Source of the DNA: Acidobacteriaceae bacterium KBS 83
GTDB taxonomy: Bacteria > Acidobacteriota > Terriglobia > Terriglobales > Acidobacteriaceae
Length of the DNA: 64,000 bases
Assembly (NCBI GenBank): GCA_000381585.1
Contig: KB906734.1
Coordinates: 248,001 to 312,000, forward strand
Direction: 5' to 3'
The position numbers were made by a program, and so were the translations under genes. Shown one piece after another: positions 16,172 to 26,167 of the stretch (position 1 is its first letter; every line of letters begins with the position of its first letter). The notes beneath the pieces are model-generated. The model worked only from the letters and a program-made list of their open reading frames with translations. It had not been told where the DNA came from and searched no databases.

Positions 16172-17859
16172 AGTCCACGAGCCCAGATCACCGACCTCTG
16201 CGCCGCGATCCAGCTGTCGACGCGCGGGGCATAGCGGTCCTCAAGCGCATGCCGCTTGAGCTTCAGGGTCGGCGTGATCAGACCGCTGCTAACGTCCCAG
16301 GGCCCGTCGACCAGCGCCAGGAACTGCAGTCGCTCATGCGGATCGAGTTCGGCATTGATCTGCGTCAGCAGAGTCTCGAGGGAGCGGCCGAGCTCGCCGT
16401 TGAGCCCATTGGTTTCGCACTGCTTGCGGGCCTCTGCTGAGAGGACAGAAAGCGCAAATGGGTGCGGCCGGCCATCGCCCATGACGCAAGTGGCCTCAAG
16501 CGCGGGATGGATGCCGAAACGCTTTTCAATCGGGACGGGCGAAACGTATTTGCCCTTGCTCGTCTTGAACTGCTCTTTGATCCGGCCGACGATCTTCAAC
16601 TGGCCATCCGGGGCGAGCTCGCCCTTGTCGCCGGTGCGGAAGAAGCCGTCTGCCGTGAAACATGCGCGCGCGGCCTCGTCGTTGCGGTAGTAGCCGATCA
16701 TGTTCATGGGGCTGCGCATCTGGACCTCGTCGTCGGGTCCGATGCGGACTTCGACGCCGGCTAGCGCAGGCCCGACGTAGCCCATGCGGAAGTCTTCGGG
16801 CCGGGGTGCATGCGTGATCGCCGTCTCTGTGAGACCGTAGCCTTCGACGAGTCTCAGGTTGAGCTTGCGGTACCAGGCGAGCACCTCCGCAGGGAGCGGT
16901 GCGGCGCCGGAGGAGGCGAAGCGAACCGAGTCCAGACCAAGCTGGCGCAGGATCTTTCGCTTCACGATGCCGCGCAGGATGGGGATGCGCAGCAGGCGAT
17001 CGAGCTTCGGCTGCGGCACCTTTTCCAGAACGCCCTGCCGAAAACGCAGATAGAGCCGGGGCACGGAGAAGAAGAGAGTCGGCTTGGCGCGCTTCAGGTC
17101 GGCGAGAAAGCTCTCCTGCCCGGCAGTGAAGTAGACAGTGCAGCCGATGTGCAGGCTGGTGGCCTCAACGACGCCCCGTTCGGCAATATGTGCCAGTGGG
17201 AGATACGAAATGAACCGCTCGCTGCTGTCCATATTGACCAGCTTCGCGATGCTGTCGCCCATATGGGGGAACACGGAGAAGCGGTGCATCACGCCTTTGG
17301 GCTCGCCGGTGGTGCCGGAAGTGTAGATGATGGTGGCTAGTTCATCGCCTGAACGTGTGGGCGAGTCGGAGATCGGGACGCATTCGGCAACGATGTCGTC
17401 CCAGAGACGGTCGCAGCCGCGCAGCACGTCGGGCGCGGCATTGGGCATGGCGATGCGCAGGATGCCAACCGGGATGCCCCGCTGCATGGCTTCACGGTCA
17501 TCCATGGCGCCGATGAAGCAGGCACGCACATCGGCGTGTTGCAACAGGGTGCGGATGGAGTCCGCGCGCAGCGAAGGATAAAGAGGCACCGTGACCAGGC
17601 CGGCCATCCACGCACCCAGCTCGGCGATGATCCACCAGGCGCTGTTGCGTGCAAGTGTAGCGATACGCGCACCGGGCTCCCATCCGCGAGCGCGCAAGAA
17701 GGTGGCGATCCGCCGCGCCTCGTCCATGGTCTGTTGCCAGGTCCAGGAGCGGACCGTGCCGTCGCTCATCGGCTGGACGAGATAGACTTCGCGTGCACGG
17801 GCGCGCTCCCAGTGATATGCCCGCCCCAGCGGAAGAAACTCATCGCTCCACTGCGCCAT
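16168..17859 (-). CDS. Long-chain fatty-acid-CoA ligase (AMP-forming)
   Basis: A 563-residue adenylate-forming enzyme of the FAA1/long-chain type. The P-loop IIYTSGTTGEPKGVMH is near residue 177, the second motif is EGYGLTETAI and the third FFRTGDKGEL, followed by GRIKEQFKTSKGKYVSP, which is typical of long-chain ligases. It activates a free fatty acid to acyl-CoA for beta-oxidation. It is the fourth gene of the minus-strand row EMO-etfB-etfA-ligase-hydrolase, 81 bases after etfA. GGAGG lies 8 bases before the ATG. The protein is slightly shorter than most Faa1 enzymes (about 600) but all core motifs are present. Confidence 0.9.
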   Translation of the reverse strand: MAQWSDEFLPLGRAYHWERARAREVYLVQPMSDGTVRSWTWQQTMDEARRIATFLRARGWEPGARIATLARNSAWWIIAELGAWMAGLVTVPLYPSLRADSIRTLLQHADVRACFIGAMDDREAMQRGIPVGILRIAMPNAAPDVLRGCDRLWDDIVAECVPISDSPTRSGDELATIIYTSGTTGEPKGVMHRFSVFPHMGDSIAKLVNMDSSERFISYLPLAHIAERGVVEATSLHIGCTVYFTAGQESFLADLKRAKPTLFFSVPRLYLRFRQGVLEKVPQPKLDRLLRIPILRGIVKRKILRQLGLDSVRFASSGAAPLPAEVLAWYRKLNLRLVEGYGLTETAITHAPRPEDFRMGYVGPALAGVEVRIGPDDEVQMRSPMNMIGYYRNDEAARACFTADGFFRTGDKGELAPDGQLKIVGRIKEQFKTSKGKYVSPVPIEKRFGIHPALEATCVMGDGRPHPFALSVLSAEARKQCETNGLNGELGRSLETLLTQINAELDPHERLQFLALVDGPWDVSSGLITPTLKLKRHALEDRYAPRVDSWIAAQRSVIWARGL

Positions 17860-17940
17860 CCAGATCGCCTCCGGGTGAACTACTTCAGGTGACTGAAGAG
17901 CAGCGTACTAGATTAGTTCTCCTAATGCTGTTTTCGATCT

Positions 17941-18924
17941 CTACGCGCCTTTCGCCTTCTTCACTGCCTCGGTAAGCGCGGGCACAATGTCGAAGAGATC
18001 GCCGACAATGCCGTAGTCGGCCACTTCAAAGATAGGCGCATTCTCATCCTTGTTGATCGCGACCACCGTCTTTGATCCCTTCATGCCGACCAGGTGCTGG
18101 ATGGCGCCCGAGATTCCGATGGCGAGGTAGAGTTTGGGCGACACGGTCTGGCCGGAGCTGCCGACCTGCCGCTCCATCGGCAGCCATCCGTTGTCGCAGA
18201 TGGGCCGCGAGGCCGCGATCTCGCCGCCAAGTGCCTGCGCCAGCTCCTCGACCATCGGGAGATTGTCCTGCTCCTTGATGCCGCGGCCAACGGAGACGAT
18301 GATGGGCGCCGAGCCGAGATCGACCGTCTGCGCCGCCTCGCGAAACGGCGCGTCCGGCTTGCTGCGGATCGAGCTTGCGTCGAGTTGCGGCGCAAAGCTT
18401 TCGACGCTGGCGCTGCCGGCCTCGAGCGATTCTGCCCGGAAGGCGCCTGCTTGGACGGACAGGAAGCAAGGTCTGGAGCCGGGATGGCGATAGTCCGCGT
18501 TGAGCTTGCCCTGGAAGAGCTGCCGGACGAAGACGAAGTTGTCGCCGTCCTTGCGCAGGCCGATGAGGTCGGCCAGCAGAACCTGTCCAAAGCGCGCAGC
18601 CAGACGCGGCGCGAAGTCGCGGACCTGGTAGGTGTGCGGGAGGACGACGAATTCCGGTTCTAGCTTCTTGACGAGCTGCTCAAGCGCCAATACGTAACCG
18701 TCCGCAGTGTAATCCTTCAGCAGCGCGTGCTCGACGCGATAGCCCTTATCCAGCTTCTTACTGGCGAGCTCACCGCTGAGCGCTTCGAGATCATTGCCAA
18801 CGATTGCGGCCGAAAGCGGCTGGCCGGATGCTGAGGCAATCTGCTGCCCGGCGGCCAGCGCCTCCCACGACATGCGGTTGTAGGCGCCGCCGCGATGTTC
18901 CAGTACCACAAGGATTCCGCTCAT
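17941..18924 (-). CDS. etfA: Electron transfer flavoprotein alpha subunit
   Basis: A 327-residue EtfA. The C-terminal FAD domain shows VGRGI, then [27 protein letters not shown] and [21 protein letters not shown], all hallmark stretches. The N-terminal part is the usual alpha-domain with [18 protein letters not shown]. Together with EtfB it takes electrons from acyl-CoA dehydrogenase and passes them to a membrane quinone reductase. Its ATG overlaps the etfB stop by four bases (ATGA). The order is EMO, etfB, etfA, ligase. Confidence 0.95.
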   Translation of the reverse strand: MSGILVVLEHRGGAYNRMSWEALAAGQQIASASGQPLSAAIVGNDLEALSGELASKKLDKGYRVEHALLKDYTADGYVLALEQLVKKLEPEFVVLPHTYQVRDFAPRLAARFGQVLLADLIGLRKDGDNFVFVRQLFQGKLNADYRHPGSRPCFLSVQAGAFRAESLEAGSASVESFAPQLDASSIRSKPDAPFREAAQTVDLGSAPIIVSVGRGIKEQDNLPMVEELAQALGGEIAASRPICDNGWLPMERQVGSSGQTVSPKLYLAIGISGAIQHLVGMKGSKTVVAINKDENAPIFEVADYGIVGDLFDIVPALTEAVKKAKGA

Positions 18925-19691
18925 ATCACCCGCACCTCAAACTTGAGTTTTTCGACCAGCTTCGCGGCTGCCTCTTTCGGCGAACCGTCGATGAGTTGCG
19001 TCTCCTTTTTCTTTTCCGGCAGGTATACGCGCTCAATCGTCACGGTAGCCGCGGCAGCCTGAGGCAAGTCGCCTGCGGAGACGCGGCGCACTTCCTTTGT
19101 CTTTGCCTTCTTGATGCCCATCAGCGTTGCATAACGCAATTTGCTGATGCCCGACTGAATCGTGAGCAGCGCGGGGAGCGGCATCTCGACGTGCTGGAAC
19201 CAGCCGTCTTCGAGCTCTCGTTTTACCTTGATGGAGCCACTGGCCGCCTCCACCTGCATGATGATGGTGGCGTGCGGGATGCCGAGCAGTTCGGCGAGCA
19301 CCACACCAGTCTGGCCCAGACCCAGGTCGTCCGATTGCAGGCCAGTGAGGATCAGATCCGCCTTCTCATCCTTGATGGCCGCTGCGAGGCGATTGGCGAT
19401 GCCCAATGTGTCGAGCGAGGCGAGATCGTCGCATTCGATGTGGATGGCGCGATCGGCACCCTTGGCAAGCGCCTCGCGAATCGTCTGCGAGCCGCGCTCT
19501 GGTCCGGCGAGCAAAGCGACCACTTCGCCGCCATGCTTCTCCTTTAACTGCAGGGCCTCTTCGAGCGCGTAAGCATCAGGCTCGTTGATCTCATAGCTGA
19601 GGTCGTCTTCATCGATCCAATGACCGCTTGCGTCGATGCGCAGGTTCGAGTCCCGGACCGGGACCTGTTTGATGGCGACGATGATCTTCAT
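18921..19691 (-). CDS. etfB: Electron transfer flavoprotein beta subunit
   Basis: A 256-residue EtfB starting MKIIVAIKQVPV, the family's usual opening. Further typical stretches are YEINEPDAYALEEAL, the nucleotide-loop region LILTGLQSDDLGLGQTG and the C-terminal AKTKEVRRVSAGDLP. The open frame runs further upstream but that part would lie inside the preceding gene; the ATG at 19691 overlaps the EMO stop by ATGA and gives the normal family length. It pairs with EtfA, next in the row. Confidence 0.95.
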   Translation of the reverse strand: MKIIVAIKQVPVRDSNLRIDASGHWIDEDDLSYEINEPDAYALEEALQLKEKHGGEVVALLAGPERGSQTIREALAKGADRAIHIECDDLASLDTLGIANRLAAAIKDEKADLILTGLQSDDLGLGQTGVVLAELLGIPHATIIMQVEAASGSIKVKRELEDGWFQHVEMPLPALLTIQSGISKLRYATLMGIKKAKTKEVRRVSAGDLPQAAAATVTIERVYLPEKKKETQLIDGSPKEAAAKLVEKLKFEVRVI

Positions 19692-21631
19692 GCGTTCTGT
19701 GCTCCGTTTGACGGTGTTGTTGTGGCATTGGCAATGGACTGGGCGGTGATTTGCGCGATATCGAGCAGTTGGGGCGGAGCGTCGCTCGTGGCGGCCAGCG
19801 CATCGCGAAACATGGTGTTGCAGAAGGGGCACGCGGCGCCCACGATACTGGCGCCTGTGGCAGCCAACTCTTTCGCGCGCACGTGACTTATGCGCTCGCC
19901 AGATTCTTCCCCAAGAAAGGCCAGGCCGCCGCCCGCGCCGCAGCAGAAGGAGCGCTCGCGCGCACGCGGCGGATCGATGACCTTGCCAGAGCGGGCGAGC
20001 ACCTCGCGCGGCTGATCGTACGAGCCGCGATAGCGGCCGAGGTAGCAGGGATCGTGGTAGACGATCTCGGGACCATTGGTTTTGGGAAGCTTGTCCTGGT
20101 AGCGCGCCATGAACTCGCTGTGATGCTCAACCTCGGGCGATGCGCCGTAGTCTTTCCAGTCTTTCGCGATGGTGCGGACACAGTGCGGACATATGGTCAC
20201 AATCTTTGTGACCTTCTGCTGCTTCATGATTTCCAGGTTTTGTTCAGCGAGCTGCTGGAAGACGAGATCGTTGCCCAGGCGGCGGACGGGATCGCCGGTG
20301 CACTTCTCTTTTTTGAGAACCCCGAAGCTGGTGCCGAGGTAGTTCATCACTTTCGCAAAAGACGCGATAATTTCGCGGCCCTGCGGATCGTAGGCGCCCA
20401 TGCAGCCGAGCCAGAGGCAGTACTCCTGCGAGCCATCAAAGATAGGCAGTTCCTGTTTCTTGATGAACTTGTCGCGCTCGGTCGCGCTCATACCCAGCGC
20501 ATTGCCATTGCGTTCGAGCGCGAGAAAGAGCTTCGTGCCGTGATCGTCCTCCCATGCCCCGGTATTCACGGCGCCGCGCCGCAATCCAATAATGATGGGC
20601 AGATGCTCAATGCCGACCGGGCACTGGTACTCGCAGGAGCCGCAGGTAGTGCATTGGAAGGCTGCCTCTTGGGAGTTGTATTTGCCGAGCAGCGGCTCTT
20701 CGGAGCGAGGTCCGAGGTCGTTCAGGTATCCGCGCACGCCCAGGATGATCTCTTTCGGGTTCAGTACCTTGCCGGTATTGGTGGCGGGGCAGTGCTCGGA
20801 ACAGCGGCCGCATTCGACACAAGAGTAGGCCTGCAATGCAACGAGTTGCGTCACATCCTTGCCTGTCACGAGACCAAAGTCTTCATCGCCTTCGAGCGGC
20901 GGGATGTGGCTGAACTCGCCGCGCGAGAGAAAGATGGTGATCGGGCTCAGGACCAAGTGCAGGTGCTTCGTATGCGGGATGAGCGGCAGAAAGATCAGGA
21001 TGCAAAGCGCATGCGCCCACCACAGGCCGCGCGCCATGGGTGAGGTCGAAGGGATGGTGAAGGCTGCGAGATATGTGACCATCAGCGCGAAGATGAGGAA
21101 CGCGATCACGCCGGATTCGTAAGAAACCTTTTTCCCCAGCCAGATGGGCCGCACGAAGAAGCGGCGCACAAAGAGTCCGGCGATGGAGACGGCGACCAGC
21201 AGAGCGAAGACGGCCGCGAACCAGAAATAGAAGCCGTCGATCAGGCTGCCGATTGGGCCATCAGAGTCGAGAAAGCCCAGCCCAAAGCCGGACGCGAAGT
21301 GGTTTAGCGAGACGAGCGCAAAGGCGAGGAAGCCCCAGAAGACAAAGGCGTGTGCAAGGCCGGGAAGAGGGCGTTCCTTAATGACCTTCGCCTGGCAAAG
21401 CACCTCCCAGAAGAAGTCCCAGATCCGCCGGCCGACCGGAGCGATGTGGAAGTCGGGATCCTTCCGGGCAGTAAAGATGTTCCGCAGGACGCGGTCGAAG
21501 CGGGCGAAGAAGCCGACCAGAGAAAGCACGATAAGCAGGGCAAGCAGCACCATCTCCCAAATCGAGAACGACGGCGGCTCTGCGTAATGGAGCGTCACAG
21601 CGAGCGCGTGTGCGGGTGTCGCGGTGTTCAT
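19688..21631 (-). CDS. Membrane Fe-S oxidoreductase, ETF:menaquinone oxidoreductase (EMO) type
   Basis: A 647-residue protein. Residues about 25-235 hold six or so membrane segments of the NarI/cytochrome-b-like kind with several His. Two Fe4S4 motifs follow (CVECGRCSEHCP, Cys271-Cys281, and CTTCGSCEYQCP, Cys327-Cys337), then two heterodisulfide-reductase-type cysteine-rich (CCG) regions including HDPCYLGRYRG and FCCGAGGG. This architecture is that of EMO, the membrane protein shown in syntrophic bacteria to link EtfAB to menaquinone. Placed directly before etfBA, it is the likely electron exit of fatty-acid oxidation here. AGGTGA lies 7 bases before the ATG. It is the first gene of the minus-strand arm and faces the TetR gene. 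Confidence 0.88.
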   Translation of the reverse strand: MNTATPAHALAVTLHYAEPPSFSIWEMVLLALLIVLSLVGFFARFDRVLRNIFTARKDPDFHIAPVGRRIWDFFWEVLCQAKVIKERPLPGLAHAFVFWGFLAFALVSLNHFASGFGLGFLDSDGPIGSLIDGFYFWFAAVFALLVAVSIAGLFVRRFFVRPIWLGKKVSYESGVIAFLIFALMVTYLAAFTIPSTSPMARGLWWAHALCILIFLPLIPHTKHLHLVLSPITIFLSRGEFSHIPPLEGDEDFGLVTGKDVTQLVALQAYSCVECGRCSEHCPATNTGKVLNPKEIILGVRGYLNDLGPRSEEPLLGKYNSQEAAFQCTTCGSCEYQCPVGIEHLPIIIGLRRGAVNTGAWEDDHGTKLFLALERNGNALGMSATERDKFIKKQELPIFDGSQEYCLWLGCMGAYDPQGREIIASFAKVMNYLGTSFGVLKKEKCTGDPVRRLGNDLVFQQLAEQNLEIMKQQKVTKIVTICPHCVRTIAKDWKDYGASPEVEHHSEFMARYQDKLPKTNGPEIVYHDPCYLGRYRGSYDQPREVLARSGKVIDPPRARERSFCCGAGGGLAFLGEESGERISHVRAKELAATGASIVGAACPFCNTMFRDALAATSDAPPQLLDIAQITAQSIANATTTPSNGAQNA

Positions 21632-21654
21632 GCGGCTGTCACCTGCGCCGCGTT

Positions 21655-21668
21655 CTTACCTTGGTAAG
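21655..21668. promoter_or_regulatory. Palindrome CTTACC-TT-GGTAAG upstream of EMO gene
   Basis: A perfect 6+6 inverted repeat with a 2-base spacer lies 24-37 bases before the EMO start. The half-site shares the TACC core with the larger inverted repeat near the TetR promoter, so it may be a second site of the same regulator or a leader hairpin. Confidence 0.4.
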
Positions 21669-21718
21669 GCGGCCCCGAGAATTTGCTTGCGCATTCAAGG
21701 CCCGAGCGCGTAGAAGGG

Positions 21719-21747
21719 TTGATACGTATTCTACCGGTGAGTAAGAT
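21719..21747 (+). promoter_or_regulatory. Sigma70-type promoter of the TetR-fadNAE operon
   Basis: TTGATA (21719-21724), a 17-base spacer and TAAGAT (21742-21747) form a near-consensus promoter pointing at the TetR gene, with the expected start about 35-40 bases before its ATG at 21791. Confidence 0.65.
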
Positions 21748-21759
21748 ATCAACCGGTAG
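21731..21759. promoter_or_regulatory. Operator-like inverted repeat over the fad promoter
   Basis: CTACCGGT (21731-21738) and ACCGGTAG (21752-21759) are a perfect 8+8 inverted repeat with a 13-base spacer. One arm lies in the -35/-10 spacer and the other just after the -10, so a bound TetR-family dimer pair would block transcription. Outer GTTGATA/TATCAAC-type symmetry is also present (21718-21753). Confidence 0.6.
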
Positions 21760-21790
21760 CGGCAGTGTCAATCGCTGACGGAGTGGAACG

Positions 21791-22480
21791 ATGTCGAAGC
21801 AGTCCGCAGCCCTGCAGCCGCATCGCCGGTTGTTCGCCGATCGCAAACGCAATCCCGACGGCAAGCGGGTAGCTGTGCTGCATACGGCGGTTCGCATGTT
21901 CCTGGAACGCTCCTATGGGCGCACGTCGATGGACGACGTGGCCACGCAGTTGAACATCACAAAGCCGGCACTCTACCACTACTTCCGCAACAAAGAGGAG
22001 ATCCTGGTGGAGATCTACCGGCTGGGGACGGACCTGATCGATGAGATGCTGGACTCGATCGAAGCCGATGAAAAGCCCGGACTGGACAAGGTAGCAGACT
22101 TTATCGCGGGCTACATCCAGATCGTCACTGGCGACTTTGGCCGCGCGGTGATCCGGCTCGATGATGGCGAACTGTCAAAGGCCGGCCGAAAGCTGGTGCG
22201 CGGCCGGAAGCGCGAGATCGATCATCGGCTACGCGCGATTATCGAGGGTGGCATTGGAGACGGCTCCATTGCGTCCTGCGATGCGAAGATCGCGTCTTTC
22301 CTTCTGGCGGGAGCTATTCATGGCATGGCGGCCTGGTACGAGCCGGCAGGTCCGCTGAAGCTGAGCGCCATCACGAACCAGTATGTGCGGCTACTGACGG
22401 GTGGCCTGGCGGCAGACGGCTTGCGCGAACTGGCGGAGCCCCCGTTCGCATTCAAAGGCAACGCTCACATACACGGCTAA
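21791..22480 (+). CDS. TetR/AcrR-family regulator of fatty-acid oxidation
   Basis: A 229-residue regulator with an N-terminal TetR helix-turn-helix (about residues 27-72: YGRTSMDDVATQLNITKPALYHYFRNKEEIL) and an all-helical ligand domain. It is the first gene of the plus-strand arm, 18 bases before fadN, and divergent from EMO-etfBA. In Bacillus a TetR protein (FadR) that senses long-chain acyl-CoA represses the same set of functions; the parallel in gene content makes acyl-CoA sensing likely here, though the ligand domain itself does not prove it. GGAG lies 7 bases before the ATG. A strong promoter with an operator-like repeat lies just upstream. Confidence 0.88.
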   Translation: MSKQSAALQPHRRLFADRKRNPDGKRVAVLHTAVRMFLERSYGRTSMDDVATQLNITKPALYHYFRNKEEILVEIYRLGTDLIDEMLDSIEADEKPGLDKVADFIAGYIQIVTGDFGRAVIRLDDGELSKAGRKLVRGRKREIDHRLRAIIEGGIGDGSIASCDAKIASFLLAGAIHGMAAWYEPAGPLKLSAITNQYVRLLTGGLAADGLRELAEPPFAFKGNAHIHG

Positions 22481-22498
22481 AGAACTGACGAGGAGAAC

Positions 22499-24940
22499 AT
22501 GGAAGCAGTTGCTGAACGAGAAGGCACCTCGACGAAAGCGGGCACCGCCCCGCTGCTACGCAAAGCGGCAGTGCTGGGTGCAGGCACCATGGGATCGCGC
22601 ATAGCCGCTCATCTGGCGAACGCCGGGGTAAGCGTGCTGTTGCTGGACCTGGCTGCAAGCGTTGGAGCGCGAAACTCGGTCGCGGACAAAGCGCTTGATG
22701 CGCTCAAGAAGGGCAAGCCTGCCGCTTTTTATGCGCCATCCGCGGCCGCGCGCATTCGCACGGGCAACTTCGATGACGATCTGGCTCAGCTCGCCGAGTG
22801 CGACTGGATCATCGAGGCGGTGACAGAGAATCTCGAGATCAAGCAGCAACTCCTGGCGCGCGTAGCGCCGCATGTGCAGCCGCACGCCGTGCTGACCACC
22901 AACACCAGCGGCATTCCTGTCGGCTTGATTGCCGGCGTGCTGCCTGCCGACTTGCGCCGCCGCTGGTTCGGCACGCACTTCTTCAATCCGCCACGCTACA
23001 TGCGTCTGGTGGAGGTCATTCCCGGACCGGACACCGATCCGACTGCGATGGAGTCGCTTTCCGGCTTCCTCGACCAAAACCTCGGCAAGGAGGTGGTTCG
23101 CGCGCGCGATACGCCGAATTTCATCGCGAATCGCATCGGCACCTTTTTCATCCTGGAGACGCTGCGCGTCATGGAGGAAGAAGGCCTGAACGTGGAGGAG
23201 GTGGACGCGCTGACCGGCACTGCGATCGGCCTGCCGCGCACCGGCACCTTCCGGCTGGCAGATATGGTGGGGCTGGACATTCTCTCGCATGTGGCGCGGA
23301 ACTTCGCCAAAGCAAAGCAGGATGCGGGCGGTCAGGCGGCACTGCCCCCGTTTCTCGAAACCATGCTCGAACGCAAATGGCTCGGCGACAAGACCGGCGG
23401 CGGCTTCTACAAGAAGGAGCGCGGCGCGGATGGCAAGGATGTGCGCCTGGTGCTGGACCTGAAGACCCTTGAGTATCAGTCTTCTTCGAAGCCGAAGCTG
23501 CCGGCGCTCGACATGGCGAAGAACGCGGAGTCGCTGCCGGAGCGGCTGCGGATGCTCCTGAGCGGAGATCAGAAGAAAGACAAAGCTGCGCGCTTCCATT
23601 GGAAGCTGCTGACGCGGCTGTGGAACTATACGGCGGATTGCCTGCCGGAGATCGCCGACTCCGCCGCCAGTGTCGACCGTGCGATGCGCGCCGGCTACAA
23701 CTGGCAGTTCGGACCGTTTGAAATGTGGGACGCGGTTGGCGTCGCCGACACCGTGAAGCGTATGAAGGAGGCGGGTGAGCACGTCAGCCCGGTGGTCGAG
23801 ACGATGCTGGCGAGCGGCGCAGCAACCTGGTACGGCGACCACGGCGGGCAAAGTTACGATCCGGCAACACAGCGTTACCAGCCGGTCGCGCGAGCATTGG
23901 GTCTGGCGCGCATCGCTAGGTTCCGCTCCAGCAACGGTGTAGTCCGCGGGAACCCCGGCGCCTCGCTGGTCGATCTGGGCGACGGCATCGCGTGCATTGA
24001 GCTGCACTCGAAGAAGAGCGCGATCGGCGATGACATCATGCGGCTGATCACGAAGACGCTCGAACCGGCATCGGATGCGGTACGCGACTTCCGCGGCTTC
24101 GTCATCTCGAGCGACGCTGACAACTTCTCTGTCGGCGCAAACCTGATGCAACTGCTGCTGGCTGCGCAGGAAGGCGAGTGGGACGACGTTGACCTGACCA
24201 TCCGTGCCTTCCAGCGCATGACGCAGTCGATCAAGTTCTGCCCACGACCGGTCGTGGTCGCACCCTATGCGCTCTGCCTGGGCGGTGGCACCGAGATTTC
24301 GCTTCACGGAGCGCGGCGACAGGCGCACGCGGAGCTCTACATGGGACTTGTGGAGACCGGCGTGGGACTCATCCCCGGCGGCGGCGGCACCAAGGAGTTC
24401 GCGCTGAAGGCGACAGACGAGGCCATCCGCGCTTTTGGTGATGCATCGCGCGTCGCGATCTCGACCGAACTGGTCGACACCATGAAGCAGGCATTCGAGA
24501 CCATCGCGATGGCCAAGGTCTCGACCTCTGCCGCGGAAGCGCGCGCGCTCAACCTACTGACCGAAGAGGACGGCATCACGCTGAATCGCGAGCGGCTCCT
24601 GCTCGATGCCAAGGCGGCAGCGGAGGCACTTGCCGAGGGTGGCTACCTGCCGCCTGTCATGCGCACGGACATCCCTGCAGCGGGCGAGAGCGTGCGGGCG
24701 ACGTTGAAGCTGGGCGCATACATCATGCAACAGTCCGGTTATGCGAGCGACCACGATGTAAAGGTGGCGGGCCACGTCGCGCACATCCTGTGTGGCGGAC
24801 GAGTGGCTCCAGGCACGCGAGTCACCGAGCAGTATTTTATGGACCTTGAACGCGAGGCGTTTCTTTCTCTTTGCGGTGAACGCAAGACCCAGGAGCGCAT
24901 CGCCTACACCTTGAACAGCGGCAAACCGCTAAGGAATTAG
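22499..24940 (+). CDS. fadN: 3-hydroxyacyl-CoA dehydrogenase/enoyl-CoA hydratase, FadN type
   Basis: An 813-residue bifunctional beta-oxidation enzyme. The NAD-binding hydroxyacyl-CoA dehydrogenase part comes first ([19 protein letters not shown] near residue 22; [14 protein letters not shown] near 161), and the enoyl-CoA hydratase/isomerase domain follows in the C-terminal half ([31 protein letters not shown]). This order is that of Bacillus FadN, the reverse of E. coli FadB. It hydrates the 2-enoyl-CoA and oxidises the 3-hydroxyacyl-CoA. GAGGAG precedes the ATG closely. It is followed at 2 bases by fadA. Confidence 0.92.
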   Translation: MEAVAEREGTSTKAGTAPLLRKAAVLGAGTMGSRIAAHLANAGVSVLLLDLAASVGARNSVADKALDALKKGKPAAFYAPSAAARIRTGNFDDDLAQLAECDWIIEAVTENLEIKQQLLARVAPHVQPHAVLTTNTSGIPVGLIAGVLPADLRRRWFGTHFFNPPRYMRLVEVIPGPDTDPTAMESLSGFLDQNLGKEVVRARDTPNFIANRIGTFFILETLRVMEEEGLNVEEVDALTGTAIGLPRTGTFRLADMVGLDILSHVARNFAKAKQDAGGQAALPPFLETMLERKWLGDKTGGGFYKKERGADGKDVRLVLDLKTLEYQSSSKPKLPALDMAKNAESLPERLRMLLSGDQKKDKAARFHWKLLTRLWNYTADCLPEIADSAASVDRAMRAGYNWQFGPFEMWDAVGVADTVKRMKEAGEHVSPVVETMLASGAATWYGDHGGQSYDPATQRYQPVARALGLARIARFRSSNGVVRGNPGASLVDLGDGIACIELHSKKSAIGDDIMRLITKTLEPASDAVRDFRGFVISSDADNFSVGANLMQLLLAAQEGEWDDVDLTIRAFQRMTQSIKFCPRPVVVAPYALCLGGGTEISLHGARRQAHAELYMGLVETGVGLIPGGGGTKEFALKATDEAIRAFGDASRVAISTELVDTMKQAFETIAMAKVSTSAAEARALNLLTEEDGITLNRERLLLDAKAAAEALAEGGYLPPVMRTDIPAAGESVRATLKLGAYIMQQSGYASDHDVKVAGHVAHILCGGRVAPGTRVTEQYFMDLEREAFLSLCGERKTQERIAYTLNSGKPLRN

Positions 24941-24942
24941 TC

Positions 24943-26142
24943 ATGCAGGAAGCAGTGATCGTAAGCACCGTCCGCACCCCCGTCGGCAAAGCGCCCAGAG
25001 GAAGTCTGGCGACCGCGCGTCCGGACGATCTGGCCGCCACCGCCATGGAGGGCGCTTTCGCGCGCGTGCCGCAACTCGACAAGGGCGAGGTCGACGATGT
25101 CATCCTCGGCTGCGCGCATCCGGAAGCCGAGCAGGGCATGAACGTAGCGCGCATCGCCAGCCTGCGCGCTGGTCTGCCGGTTGAAGTCTCGGCGATGACG
25201 GTGAATCGCTTCTGTGCCTCCGGCCTACAGGCCATCGCTCAAGCCGCAGATCGTATCCGTGGCGGTGGCGCATCGGTAGTGGTAGCCGGCGGCACCGAAT
25301 CCATGAGCATGATTCCGATGGGCGGCCACAAGATCAGCGCAAATCCCTGGCTGGTGGACAACCTGCCTGCAGCCTATCTTTCGATGGGTCTCACCGCGGA
25401 GCGGGTAGGCGAGCGCTTTCATGTATCGCGCGAGGACGCAGATGCCTTCGCCCTTGCCAGCCATCAGAAGGCGCTGAAGGCAATCGCAGAAGGACGATTT
25501 GCTGATGAGATTGTGCCCGTGGAATGGACGGAACGCACACCCCCAGCTGCCTCATCGAAGCCGGGCTCGGCGAAACTCACCGAGAAGAAACGCAGCTTCC
25601 TGATCGATGAAGGACCGCGCGCGGACACGTCCGCAGAGGCCCTGGCGAAGCTGAAACCAGCGTTCCATGCCAAAGGCACGGTTACGGCAGGCAATTCCTC
25701 GCAGACCTCTGATGGCGCGGCTGCGACTATCGTGACCAGCGCGGAGCGCGCTGCGGCGCTGGGCATGAAGCCGATGGCACGCTTCGTCGCCTTCGCGACA
25801 GCCGGTTGCGCGCCGGACATTATGGGCATCGGTCCGGTGCATGCGGTTCCGAAGGCGCTGAAGATTGCCGGCTTGAAGCTTGAAGATATCGGGCTGGTGG
25901 AGTTGAACGAGGCATTTGCCGCGCAGTCGCTCGCTGTCATTCGAGAGCTTGGACTGGATCCTGACAAAGTCAACGTGAACGGCGGTGCGATTGCCCTGGG
26001 ACACCCTCTGGGATGCACGGGCGCCAAGCTCACCGCGACGCTGCTGCACGAGATGCAGCGCCGCAAAGTGCGTTATGGGCTGGTGACGATGTGCGTCGGC
26101 GGCGGCATGGGCGCGGCCGGCATCTTCGAAAACCTCAACTGA
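24943..26142 (+). CDS. fadA: Acetyl-CoA acyltransferase (3-ketoacyl-CoA thiolase)
   Basis: A 399-residue thiolase. The acyl-accepting Cys91 is in [10 protein letters not shown], the His-containing motif is [16 protein letters not shown] near 345, and the second catalytic Cys is in [11 protein letters not shown] near 384. It splits 3-ketoacyl-CoA to acetyl-CoA and a shortened acyl-CoA. It lies 2 bases after fadN and 25 before fadE, in the order fadN-fadA-fadE also known from Bacillus. AAGGA lies 7 bases before the ATG. Confidence 0.95.
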   Translation: MQEAVIVSTVRTPVGKAPRGSLATARPDDLAATAMEGAFARVPQLDKGEVDDVILGCAHPEAEQGMNVARIASLRAGLPVEVSAMTVNRFCASGLQAIAQAADRIRGGGASVVVAGGTESMSMIPMGGHKISANPWLVDNLPAAYLSMGLTAERVGERFHVSREDADAFALASHQKALKAIAEGRFADEIVPVEWTERTPPAASSKPGSAKLTEKKRSFLIDEGPRADTSAEALAKLKPAFHAKGTVTAGNSSQTSDGAAATIVTSAERAAALGMKPMARFVAFATAGCAPDIMGIGPVHAVPKALKIAGLKLEDIGLVELNEAFAAQSLAVIRELGLDPDKVNVNGGAIALGHPLGCTGAKLTATLLHEMQRRKVRYGLVTMCVGGGMGAAGIFENLN

Positions 26143-26167
26143 AATTGCAACCACTGGAGCGACATTG

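Noticed and set aside
19640-19665. tRNA-like T-arm sequence (GGTTCGAGTCC)
   Set aside because: It lies inside the first codons of etfB and has no matching acceptor or anticodon arms.
19751-21043. 430-codon open frame antisense to the EMO gene
   Set aside because: The minus-strand EMO has clear Fe-S motifs and overlaps etfB in the operon pattern; the antisense reading has none.
22556-24328. 590-codon open frame antisense to fadN
   Set aside because: It is a mirror of a highly biased G+C-rich gene; the plus strand encodes a complete beta-oxidation enzyme with all motifs, and the antisense product is Arg/Gln/His-rich with no domain.
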